A model generated the notes under the pieces. The model saw only the letters and a list, made by a program, of their open reading frames with translations, did not search any database and was not told the DNA's origin. From Chloroflexota bacterium (GTDB taxonomy: Bacteria > Chloroflexota > UBA11872), in contig JAJEGF010000039.1 of the NCBI GenBank assembly GCA_022820025.1, forward strand, positions 1 through 54,700: a stretch of DNA of 54,700 nt, read 5' to 3'. The position numbers and the translations under genes were made by a program. Of this stretch, positions 46,504 through 53,939 are shown one piece after another; position 1 is the first letter of the stretch; every line of letters starts with the position of its first letter.

Positions 46504-48110
46504 TGGCCGTTCTCCCAGGTGGTCGCGCCCTGAAACCGCACCGTGACCGCAATCGATTCGTCAAGATCGAAGCTCCGAACCATGCCGTCGCTGTAAGTCA
46601 CGCGGAATCGAGCCCGAAGGTGGATCGTGTACGGGTCGAGCCGGCCGTTGACGACGGGTGTTACGTCGTTCCACTGGAATCGCAGGCGCTCGTTGGACCT
46701 GCCCGTGTCGCCGGGGCGGGTGCCGCTAGGTCGATCGTTCACCCCGCGGACAAGGGTCCATTGCTCCAGATCGACGCTCGCAGACGGATCCGTGGCCGGT
46801 GGCTGGACATCCGGACGTACCCAGAGGTCGATCGGCGCCCCACGCAGCACCTCGATAGCCCGAAAGCCTGCGCCGTCGGCAGCATTGGCCGTTCCCGCGA
46901 GCACCGGCGCCACACGAATGCTGCCCGCCGGCGGATCGTAGGCCGGCAGGGGCGACTCCGTCGGGGTTGGCCGATCGTCCGGCGGCCGTGGGGTTGGCTG
47001 CGATGTCGGCGTGGACTCGGGTCCCGGACCACGCGATGGCGTCGGATCAACCTGCGGGCCGTCCGATCCGTTCCCCGACGACCGATGGTCCGGATCTCCG
47101 ACCACGGGATCTACGATCGGCTCCGTTGACGTCGGTGTGGCCGTCGGTCCAGCGTCGTTCTCGGGCATCGGGGGAGGCAGGACTCCCGTGGTGAAGCGCA
47201 CACGATCGTCCTGGAAGAAGACGATGCTTGTTGGCACATAGCAGCCGTGGCGCTTTCGATAGTTCTGATAAAACGTGCCCGCGAGCAGGTGGCCGTTCAC
47301 GTCCCGCTTGCGGCCGTTAAAGGCGGCGCCGTCGTAGCGACTGTTCACGCCCTTGCTGTAGCTGCCGAGATCCACCGCGTAGAGATCGTTCGGCCGACTG
47401 TCGGTCATGGTCCCGTAGTAGATGCCGGTCTCGGATTCCTCGACCGTTGTGCCGGCGTAATAGTTGGTCACCTTGTAGATGCCGCTTGGAATTCGGCAAT
47501 TTGGGTGAGGCGTCCCGACTGGCGCGGGCGTTGGCGCGGGATGGGGGAGGGAAACCCAACGGCGACGTGATTCGTAGCGCCCCGGGGACACGACGACGCG
47601 TTGAGTGTCGTAGTAGCCCGCGGTCCAGCGCCGCTCGGTCGTCCACTGGCCAGGCACCCACACCGTGGTCACCACCTCGCGTTGCTCCGTGATCCAGATG
47701 CCGTGGTCTTCCCACTGGGAAGTGTCGACCCAGACCTCTCGGAGCTCCCAGCGCGAGGTGTCGACCCAGACAAAGTCGATCCCTAACCCGTCGTCGTCTT
47801 CCACCTCTGACCAATAGCCACGTTTCACCCACTGCAGGCGCTCTTCCCAGTGGCCCGACACCACCCACACCCTTCGCGCCTGCCAGACCCGCTCCTCGAC
47901 CGTGCGCGTCCGGGCGTCCCAGCGTCCCGGCACCCAGACGCTGTGATCCTCCCAGCGGCCGGGAATCCAGACGCTACGGGTTTCGATCACAGGCTCTACC
48001 CAGACCCGCTCGGTCTCCCATGTGCCGTGATCTGCGCGTACATGTGCGACAGTGCACATGGTCAACACGAAACCGACGGTAGCCGCCAGCCACCATTCCA
48101 GGCGCCACAT
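46500..48110 (-). CDS. Secreted protein with W-x-P-G-x-W type repeats
   Basis: 536 residues with a signal peptide (LAATVGFVLTMCTVAHVRA, cleavage near 26). Residues ~30-190 are a ladder of short beta-like repeats: SVWIPGRWEDH, SVWVPGRWDAR, RVWVVSGHWEER, LQWVKRGYWSE, FVWVDTSRWELR, EVWVDTSQWEDH, TVWVPGQWTTER. The spacing alternates around 11-18 residues with aromatic/Val pairs, like YXWGXW-type repeats of bacterial surface proteins. A middle domain has CRIPSGIYKVTNYYAG and GCYVPTSIVFFQDD, a Pro/Thr-rich linker follows (~315-370), and the C-terminus is a beta-rich Ig-like region. It sits within the pilus operon, overlapping cpaB, so I infer a wall- or pilus-associated adhesin or periplasm-like scaffold. 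No homologue with a known function is recognised. Confidence 0.7.
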   Translation of the reverse strand: MWRLEWWLAATVGFVLTMCTVAHVRADHGTWETERVWVEPVIETRSVWIPGRWEDHSVWVPGRWDARTRTVEERVWQARRVWVVSGHWEERLQWVKRGYWSEVEDDDGLGIDFVWVDTSRWELREVWVDTSQWEDHGIWITEQREVVTTVWVPGQWTTERRWTAGYYDTQRVVVSPGRYESRRRWVSLPHPAPTPAPVGTPHPNCRIPSGIYKVTNYYAGTTVEESETGIYYGTMTDSRPNDLYAVDLGSYSKGVNSRYDGAAFNGRKRDVNGHLLAGTFYQNYRKRHGCYVPTSIVFFQDDRVRFTTGVLPPPMPENDAGPTATPTSTEPIVDPVVGDPDHRSSGNGSDGPQVDPTPSRGPGPESTPTSQPTPRPPDDRPTPTESPLPAYDPPAGSIRVAPVLAGTANAADGAGFRAIEVLRGAPIDLWVRPDVQPPATDPSASVDLEQWTLVRGVNDRPSGTRPGDTGRSNERLRFQWNDVTPVVNGRLDPYTIHLRARFRVTYSDGMVRSFDLDESIAVTVRFQGATTWENGQ

Positions 48111-48113
48111 CGG

Positions 48114-49028
48114 CTAGACCGTCTCGGGATGCACGGCAACCCCGGCCCAGAGCTGGTCCGAGACTCGTGCGTCAAACACGAGACCCACCGCTACCAGGGC
48201 AACTGTTGGGTCCGTGAGCAACGACGCCGCCTCATCGCCGATCAACCTGCGCAGCTCATCCATGTCCACCGCGTCCCAGGCGGCGGGCGTCCCGACTGGC
48301 CAGACCCGCACGGCCCATCCACCCGCCGCCACCGCTTGGTATTGCTGGCCGTCCACTCGCACACGGTCAATGTCGCCCTGTCGCAGGGCGTGGGCGACGA
48401 GGGTGCGCAGCGCCCCGCGTCGCGCCTCGTCGACGGCAGCCGCCGCGGTACCCCGTCGCGCCCGGTCCCAAGCCACCCACTCAAGGAGATGCTGCTCGAA
48501 CGCGACGAGCTGGTCTGGATCAGGTTGTGTCGCTACGTCCTGTGGGGGAGCGACGCCGGGCCGCCCAACCACGATCGTCGCCGATGCATCAAACGGCGGA
48601 AGGACGGCGTGTACCCGTGCCCGGCCCGGCGCCAGGCCTGTCACGAGGCCTTGAGGACTGACCGAAAGGACGGAGCGGTCACTCGAGAACCAGCGAACCG
48701 GGGCGTCCCCGCGCGATGTCCCATCGGCCAGGGCAACCTGGGCGCGCACTTGCGCTTCTTCGCCGACACCCAGGCGCAGCGGCTGTTCGACACCCTCAGC
48801 GACAGTTAGGTTGGTTACGGCAATCCCGGCGGGGATGGATCGTGCGGGACGGCTCTCGGCGGATTCGACCCCGGCCGCGGTGGGAAGCATCGGATTCCCG
48901 CCGGCCCGGCCGATCAGCATGCCGATCGCCCCGCTGAGGCCGATGGCGGCGGCGGTGACCACCACCGCGAGGGCAAGGGGAAGCCGGACGCGGCGCCTCG
49001 CAATTGATCGGTGTGTCGGACTTCGCAT
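48114..49028 (-). CDS. Membrane-anchored Ig-like (Big_2-type) protein of the pilus operon
   Basis: 304 residues from an ATG at 49028; the frame is open further upstream but overlaps the TadG-like gene. An N-terminal membrane helix (ALAVVVTAAAIGLSGAIGML) is followed by a bacterial Ig-like domain: VGEEAQVRAQVALADGTSRG, VRWFSSDRSVLSVSPQGLV, TGLAPGRARVHAV. A helical C-terminal domain (LLEWVAWDRARRG, VDMDELRRLIGDEAASLL, VALVAVGLVFDARV) ends it. It is probably exposed outside the membrane. Three bases separate its stop from the W-repeat gene, so the two may form a surface complex. Confidence 0.7.
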   Translation of the reverse strand: MRSPTHRSIARRRVRLPLALAVVVTAAAIGLSGAIGMLIGRAGGNPMLPTAAGVESAESRPARSIPAGIAVTNLTVAEGVEQPLRLGVGEEAQVRAQVALADGTSRGDAPVRWFSSDRSVLSVSPQGLVTGLAPGRARVHAVLPPFDASATIVVGRPGVAPPQDVATQPDPDQLVAFEQHLLEWVAWDRARRGTAAAAVDEARRGALRTLVAHALRQGDIDRVRVDGQQYQAVAAGGWAVRVWPVGTPAAWDAVDMDELRRLIGDEAASLLTDPTVALVAVGLVFDARVSDQLWAGVAVHPETV

Positions 49029-49032
49029 GGCA

Positions 49033-49536
49033 TTAGCTCCTTGTCGTTGCGCTGGCGGTAATTCGTAGTGCGCGAGTCGCCGGCAGGCCGGCCAGGCCCA
49101 GAAGGCCGGTGCGCACGGGGATCTCGGCCCGGATGGATACGGTCGGGGCGGCCACGCCCCGGTTGCGGATGCGATCAAACGCGCCCGGCGCGGTGACGGC
49201 GATCTCGGCCGACGAGGCCACGGCCTCAGCCGAAGACTCCGCGATCTGGCCGTCCAGCGACCGAAGATTCCGGCGCAGGTACTCGCGGGCCACGGTGGCG
49301 GCTTCCGTCGCCAGCCGGATCTCGCCGTTGGCCGCCAGATGGTGCGCATCAATTTCGCCGGCGGCCACCACGGCGGCCTGCTCCAGCGCATCGCCAAACC
49401 GCAGCCGCTGGCCACGGATGGCGTTGATGTCGATCACCAACGCCCCCAGCAACAGGCACAGGCCGAGCAACAGCGGCGTCAACCCTGAAATCGCACCGCT
49501 CTCCCCGGCCACGGCGACCCTCACGGCGGCGGTCAT
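49033..49536 (-). CDS. TadE/TadG-like pseudopilin
   Basis: 167 residues. ESGAISGLTPLLLGLCLLLG near the N-terminus is a class III prepilin-like signal with a membrane helix, followed by a periplasm-facing helical part (ALEQAAVVAAGEIDAHHLA) and a beta-rich end (TVSIRAEIPVRTG). The length and arrangement match minor Tad pseudopilins. It overlaps the TadE-like gene by four bases and is followed after four bases by the Ig-like gene. Confidence 0.7.
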   Translation of the reverse strand: MTAAVRVAVAGESGAISGLTPLLLGLCLLLGALVIDINAIRGQRLRFGDALEQAAVVAAGEIDAHHLAANGEIRLATEAATVAREYLRRNLRSLDGQIAESSAEAVASSAEIAVTAPGAFDRIRNRGVAAPTVSIRAEIPVRTGLLGLAGLPATRALRITASATTRS

Positions 49537-49967
49537 CGATTGACTTCGCCCCGCGCGGTAAAGCGCGAGCGCAAGGGCACGTCCAATTCCAGGAGGAAGG
49601 GAATCCGGACGCGCTGGGTACTCCGCAGTTCGACGGTCACCGGCTCGCGCCAGTCCACCGCCGCCGGCTCGATCACCACCGACACGGATGCAGGGTCGAG
49701 TCCCGCAGTCGTCAGGTCGGCCGCCACCCGGTCTCGGAGGGCGGCACTGTCCCCGCCCGCCTGCGCCGCCTGCCGGGCCGCCGCGGCGGCCACGTGGTTC
49801 TGGGCCTGCCAGGCATCCAAGGTCTGGGCGAAGACGATTACGGCCACCAGCACGGGAACAATGACCAGCAGCGACAGGACGGCCTCCGCACCCACCGCCC
49901 CTCGCTCGGCACCGAGGCCCGGCCTTCGACGGCCGAGCCCTCGTCGCGGCCTGTCCATGCCTGGCAT
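49533..49967 (-). CDS. TadE-like pseudopilin
   Basis: 144 residues. A basic leader of ~22 residues ends in ERGAVGAEAVLSLLVIVPVL, the usual TadE signal for prepilin peptidase followed by a helix. Next comes ALxxA-rich sequence (NHVAAAAARQAAQAGGD) and a beta C-terminus (SVSVVIEPAAVDW, LRSTQRVRIPFLLE). It is probably a minor pilin for priming or anchoring the Flp pilus. It starts three bases after the Flp pilin stop. Confidence 0.8.
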   Translation of the reverse strand: MPGMDRPRRGLGRRRPGLGAERGAVGAEAVLSLLVIVPVLVAVIVFAQTLDAWQAQNHVAAAAARQAAQAGGDSAALRDRVAADLTTAGLDPASVSVVIEPAAVDWREPVTVELRSTQRVRIPFLLELDVPLRSRFTARGEVNR

Positions 49968-49970
49968 GGC

Positions 49971-50162
49971 CTAGAGCGACGTTAGGTCCGTCAGGACGCC
50001 CTCGAGATAATCGGACAGGCCGTTGTTCCAGGCCACGATCGCCGCCCCGAAGACGGCGACCCCAATGCCGGCGATCACGATGTATTCGGTGGCGTTGCCG
50101 CGCTCATCGGTCGCGGCCGACCGCAGGCCGGCCAGTAGCCGGTCCTTCATGTGCATAACCAT
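49971..50162 (-). CDS. Flp-type major pilin
   Basis: 63 residues with a short basic leader, then DERGNATEYIVIAGIGVAVF and a hydrophobic helix, then a short polar tail. The processing site G-NATEY resembles Flp pilins, in which a Glu-Tyr pair lies at +5/+6 after the glycine. Here the pair is at +4/+5, one residue short. The ATG at 50162 is chosen because GAGGA lies seven bases upstream; a GTG at 50165 is an alternative. As first gene of the pilus operon it should be its most abundant product. The upstream stem-loop at 50249-50294 may insulate it from the previous unit. Confidence 0.82.
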   Translation of the reverse strand: MVMHMKDRLLAGLRSAATDERGNATEYIVIAGIGVAVFGAAIVAWNNGLSDYLEGVLTDLTSL

Positions 50163-50248
50163 CACGGTTCCTCGCAGTCGTACGATGAAGAAAGGTCGGC
50201 GAAGACGTGCACCGCGTGCCTCGCGGCCGCTCTTCGCAGGTCGAATCC

Positions 50249-50294
50249 GGCGCCGACGGGGGCGAGGTGTGGTTGCCGATCCCCCGCCGGCGCC
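50249..50294 (-). terminator. Hairpin between Replic_Relax and pilin genes
   Basis: A 14-base inverted repeat (GGCGCCGACGGGGG with CCCCCGCCGGCGCC, one mismatch) with an 18-base loop lies just after the Replic_Relax stop. It probably ends that transcript before the pilus promoter. No clear T tract. Confidence 0.6.
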
Positions 50295-50302
50295 TTAGCA
50301 GC

Positions 50303-51187
50303 TCATCCCAGGCTCACCTCCTTGCCCTTCCTACGGGCCGGCAGGGCCCCGTCAAGTACGGTTTGTTGCTGGTCGCCGTCGCCGATCACGGGCGTCCAGA
50401 CCGAGCCCAGCGGATCGGCCAGAAAGGCCGGCTCCCAGGCCACCGCGATCTGCAACACCTGGTCCATTCCCCAGATGCCGCGTGCGGCCACGTCGTGCAG
50501 GCCGGTCTCGACGGCCTGGCGCAGGCTGGCTACTCGCGACCGCCGGGTCGTAGTTACGCGCAGCTCGGGAAAGATTGGGAACTCCGAACGCCATGTGCCT
50601 GATCGCCAGAAGTGCGCATAGCGGTGCACCTTCCGGCTGTAGCGGCGGAGCTCCGCCGTGCCACGGTCGATCTCGAAGAAGAGCCAGTGGTCGCCGCGCG
50701 GGCTGCGCACCTGCGCCAGCCCGTCGGGATTGATCACATGCCATCGTTCGCTGGCGCGGTAGCGCATCCGCAGGTGCGGGTCCGAATTCCAGCGCACGAG
50801 CGTGTGCCCCGCGGTGGCCTGCAGCGACCGCCACAGGGCGATGAAGCACCGGTTGACCGCCAACTGGTGCCGGGCGCGCTCGGGCGTGAAGGCCTCGGGA
50901 TCACGCACGTAAGGGATCTGGCTGCGCGGCGCGTCGTCGATGTGCTCCAGCACGCTGGCGCCCTTCGCCGACAGGCCATAGACGTACCCGCGGCTGCCGC
51001 CACCTGGGCCGCCGCTGGTCGGCCGCGCCCGCACGACGAGGCCTTGCGCATGCAGCGTTGTGAGGCAGCGCTGGCAGGCGCGCCGGCTGACCGGGGCGAA
51101 GACCACCTGGTGCACTTGGTCGACATCCATGAAGCGATGGGCGCGCAACAGGCGCAGGACCTGGGCTTGGCGAGGGGCCCAGATCAT
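50303..51187 (-). CDS. Replic_Relax (replication-relaxation) family protein, intact
   Basis: 294 residues from an ATG at 51187. An N-terminal winged-helix-like part (PRQAQVLRLLRAHRFMDVDQ, SRRACQRCLTTLHAQGLVV), a glycine-rich turn (GGPGGGSRGYVYGLSAKGA), and a core with ARHQLAVNRCFIALW, RWNSDPHLRMRYR and WLFFEIDRGTAELRR lead to HRYAHFWRSGTWRSEFPIFP and ADPLGSVWTPV. Known relatives are encoded by plasmids and integrative elements and linked to DNA relaxation at replication or transfer. It is the only uninterrupted copy of five in the window. Its neighbours upstream are a split HerA/T4CP ATPase and a coiled-coil protein, fitting a mobilisation module. No SD is seen before the ATG; a longer in-frame extension looks non-native. 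Confidence 0.85.
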   Translation of the reverse strand: MIWAPRQAQVLRLLRAHRFMDVDQVHQVVFAPVSRRACQRCLTTLHAQGLVVRARPTSGGPGGGSRGYVYGLSAKGASVLEHIDDAPRSQIPYVRDPEAFTPERARHQLAVNRCFIALWRSLQATAGHTLVRWNSDPHLRMRYRASERWHVINPDGLAQVRSPRGDHWLFFEIDRGTAELRRYSRKVHRYAHFWRSGTWRSEFPIFPELRVTTTRRSRVASLRQAVETGLHDVAARGIWGMDQVLQIAVAWEPAFLADPLGSVWTPVIGDGDQQQTVLDGALPARRKGKEVSLG

Positions 51188-51395
51188 GGGGAGAACCCCG
51201 GTGTCGTCCTGATAGTTACGCGGCGCGACGGTCGCGCTTTTGTCGGAACATTCCTGTATGTCAAGGCGGCGGCCAGGTTCGGCCGACCACTGATTGTCGG
51301 CACACCGAGACGACGGTGGCCCGTGGCCAGACGTACGAGATGACGACAGAGATGACGATGGCGCATGCGTCGTGTCGTTCCGGCCCGCGGCATCG

Positions 51396-52811
51396 TCACG
51401 CTGTGCCCTGGGGCCTCTCAGGGGCGGCGTCGCTCGGCTGGGCGGCCAGATCGACCCGGCCCTGCGCCTCGCCACGCGCGTCATTCGTGGACGACCCGCC
51501 CGCGGAATCGGTGGTGGCTGGATCAGCGCGCGACCCATCGGCTCCCATGAGGACGCCGTAGCGCGCCGCAACGTGGGCATCGAGCGCCGCCCGAGGCTGG
51601 CCCAAGGCTCGTCGGGCGCGCGCTTGGATACGCGACGCCATGACCGGATCGCCGCGCGGGATCGGCCCAACGGCCGCCTCGAAGGGCTGGGCCGGCTGGT
51701 TGTCGACCAGCGTCTTGATCGCCATGTGATAGGCGGGGAGGTCATCGAGTTGTGCCGGCGTAAAGGCGGGCGCCATCTCCATGGCAAAGTGCCGCGTCTG
51801 CTCGCGGAGCCCGCCAAACACGACGTGCGTCCGGGTGTTGAGTAACACGCTCGTCAAGATGCTCTGCAACCGACGATGACCGGGATTCTGCGTGGCCACC
51901 GCGAGCCCGACGCCGTAGCTGCGCGAGCGTTCGAAGAACGCGCCCATGTCGCGACCGGTGTCCACGAATTCCTGGAATTCGTCGATCACCGCGAAGAACG
52001 GCGACCGGGTATTCGCCGGCCGCCGCAGCACGGCCTGCCAGAACTGGGTCACCAGGATGCTGCCGAGCAGCCGGGATCCGGCCGCGCCGAGCGCCGTGTC
52101 GGCCTGATCCAGATTAGCCAGCACGATCTCCCCGCGCTCGAGCACGCCATCCCAGCGCACCGCCGAGCGCGGTTGCACCAGGATGTTGCGCACGCGCGGG
52201 TCCTGAACCAGCATGGCCATTCGCCGCAGGGCGCCACCGAACGTCATCTCAAACTGCCGGACCGAGATCCGGTCGACCTGGTTGCGCCAGTAGGAAAGCA
52301 CGAAGGGATCAGTGACGTTGGCGACAAGGCCCTCGCGCCATTCGCGGTCAATAAAGAGTCGTTCGAGATCGAGCATGGTCGGCTTGATCTGCGGGTTGGC
52401 CGCCAGCGTGCGAAATCCATACGCAAAGGCCTGCGACATCGAGGTCCCCCAGAGGAAGTCCTCGCCGCGGACCAATTCGCGCAGCAGCGAATACACCGCC
52501 ATGGCCACACGGTCGCCTTCATCCGTGTCCCGCACGTCGAGCGGATTGAGGCCCACGGGGCGGTCGGTATCGGCAAAGTCGAGCGACAGCACGTCGCGCT
52601 CACGCGCTGGGGGAATCGAGGCCAGCAGAGCGCGCGCGAGATCGCCCTTGGGATCCAAGAGCAGGACTCCGCGGCCGAGACGAACAGCCGACAGGGCCAA
52701 CCAGAAGAGAAACGTGCTCTTGCCGACGCCCGTCGGACCAACGACAAACACGTGCTTCAACGCGTCGGCGGGCTTTAGTCCGTAGGTCCGCGGCTCACGG
52801 CGCTCATCCAT
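51396..52811 (-). CDS. HerA/VirB4-like DNA-translocation ATPase (type IV coupling type)
   Basis: 471 residues from an ATG at 52811. VFVVGPTGVGKSTFLFWLAL (Walker A near residue 21), GVLLLDPKGDLARAL, FFAVIDEFQEFVD (Walker B near 270), VATQNPGHRR and LLNTRTHVVFG follow the HerA/VirB4/TraD order, as in conjugative DNA-transfer ATPases. The C-terminal ~60 residues are Ala/Pro-rich. The protein lacks the usual N-terminal domain; that part appears to be the preceding overlapping gene. Start and preceding stop overlap by eight bases (ATGGATGA), so translation is coupled. It probably pumps DNA during element transfer or segregation. Confidence 0.87.
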   Translation of the reverse strand: MDERREPRTYGLKPADALKHVFVVGPTGVGKSTFLFWLALSAVRLGRGVLLLDPKGDLARALLASIPPARERDVLSLDFADTDRPVGLNPLDVRDTDEGDRVAMAVYSLLRELVRGEDFLWGTSMSQAFAYGFRTLAANPQIKPTMLDLERLFIDREWREGLVANVTDPFVLSYWRNQVDRISVRQFEMTFGGALRRMAMLVQDPRVRNILVQPRSAVRWDGVLERGEIVLANLDQADTALGAAGSRLLGSILVTQFWQAVLRRPANTRSPFFAVIDEFQEFVDTGRDMGAFFERSRSYGVGLAVATQNPGHRRLQSILTSVLLNTRTHVVFGGLREQTRHFAMEMAPAFTPAQLDDLPAYHMAIKTLVDNQPAQPFEAAVGPIPRGDPVMASRIQARARRALGQPRAALDAHVAARYGVLMGADGSRADPATTDSAGGSSTNDARGEAQGRVDLAAQPSDAAPERPQGTA

Positions 52812-53553
52812 CAGGCGCCTGCCCCAAGAAGAGCGCCACGTCCCGTGTGACGCGGCCGCGTCGGGCGCTGTGGCGGGTCCAGATGCGCTGCTCGGCGATC
52901 CCTGCAAATTCGCTGAGCGGGCGCCCGGTCAGCGCGGCCGCCTCCGCAGCACTCGCCACGAATCCGGCGCCCGTCCACAGACGGGCCGCCCGGACAGTCC
53001 GGACAAACGAGCCGCGACGAATCGGACGTCGCAGGACCAGCCGGTTGAACGGCCCGGCTCCGCGGTTGAAAACTGCTGCCGACTGCCGCAGCCGTCTACA
53101 GGCCCGCCGCCGGTTCCGCGCCCGGACCAGGAGGTGGACTTCAAGCACCACGAGCTGGCCGCGGACCTTCGCCTCAGCGGCACCGGCCTCGGCCAGTCGT
53201 TCCCGCGAAACGCGGTGTGACCTCGGGTGGTGGGACTGGCCAGCAAGGGCGAACGCGAGCATGTCGCGCAGGGCCTCTCCAAGGCTGCGCCCGAGACTCT
53301 CCGCCAGGCCGCGTCCACCGGTCGCGCGACCGGCGCGCAGGGCCTCAACGACCGCCCATCCGTTGCTGCGGACTCTAGGGCTGATCGGCCTGGCAATGCT
53401 GCGGATGAGCACCTTTTCGTCGTGCGCCAGTCCAGCGAAGACCGAGTCCAGGTCCAGCGGGGGTCCTGTCGCCGGATCGTCCCGCAGCGGCAGCGCCCAT
53501 GCACGGGCCGGCCGCAGGTAGCCGCCAGTCGTGAATGCGTCGCGACCGGGCAT
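52804..53553 (-). CDS. N-terminal-domain protein of a split HerA/T4CP
   Basis: 249 residues from an ATG at 53553, overlapping the coiled-coil gene's stop by one base (TGATG). An Arg-rich beta-alpha sequence with VVLEVHLLVRARNRRRACRR, FNRLVLRRPIRRG and AAEAAALTGRPLSEFAG corresponds in order to the N-terminal domain of many fused conjugation ATPases, which ends with an LSxxELAxLxHLP-like helix just before the ATPase core. The ATPase core is the next gene with an eight-base overlap. I therefore read the pair as one gene split in two. The family call is an inference. Confidence 0.5.
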   Translation of the reverse strand: MPGRDAFTTGGYLRPARAWALPLRDDPATGPPLDLDSVFAGLAHDEKVLIRSIARPISPRVRSNGWAVVEALRAGRATGGRGLAESLGRSLGEALRDMLAFALAGQSHHPRSHRVSRERLAEAGAAEAKVRGQLVVLEVHLLVRARNRRRACRRLRQSAAVFNRGAGPFNRLVLRRPIRRGSFVRTVRAARLWTGAGFVASAAEAAALTGRPLSEFAGIAEQRIWTRHSARRGRVTRDVALFLGQAPDG

Positions 53554-53939
53554 CACGCCGGCGCACCAGGCCGGGATACGCGAACTGTCTCCGTGGAGCT
53601 ACGACGTCCGGTCAGAGCGGCCGCGGCTCGCGGCCACCAGCCACGCGTCCGGCGGCGGCGCTCGGCGGCATCCAAGTGCTGGGCGTAGCCGCGCGCCACG
53701 GCCTGCGTTCGCTGGAGCAGCCGCTCCAGCCGCGTCTGCTTACGGTGAGCATTTTCAAGTTCGGTCCGGAGCCGGTCGACTTCGCGACAGAGGTCCACGA
53801 CCTGACCACGGGCCACTGCGAGCTCGCGCTGGGCATCGGCGGCCGTCGCGATCTCCGGCAGTCGCTGCTCCAGGAGAACTGCCAGCCGGTCGCGCTCGCG
53901 CGTGACGGTTCGGCGGCGCCCGGTGCTCCGTGTCGCCAT
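53553..53939 (-). CDS. Coiled-coil protein at the head of the transfer-like operon
   Basis: 128 residues, ATG at 53939 preceded by AAAGGCAG. Residues ~15-85 are a continuous heptad-rich helix (DRLAVLLEQRLPEIATAADA, VDLCREVDRLRTELENAHRK, LERLLQRTQAVARG), and the tail is basic and Pro-rich. There is no membrane helix. Similar small coiled-coil genes precede coupling ATPases in mobile elements, but I know no function. A 12-base inverted repeat lies just upstream. Confidence 0.6.
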   Translation of the reverse strand: MATRSTGRRRTVTRERDRLAVLLEQRLPEIATAADAQRELAVARGQVVDLCREVDRLRTELENAHRKQTRLERLLQRTQAVARGYAQHLDAAERRRRTRGWWPRAAAALTGRRSSTETVRVSRPGAPA

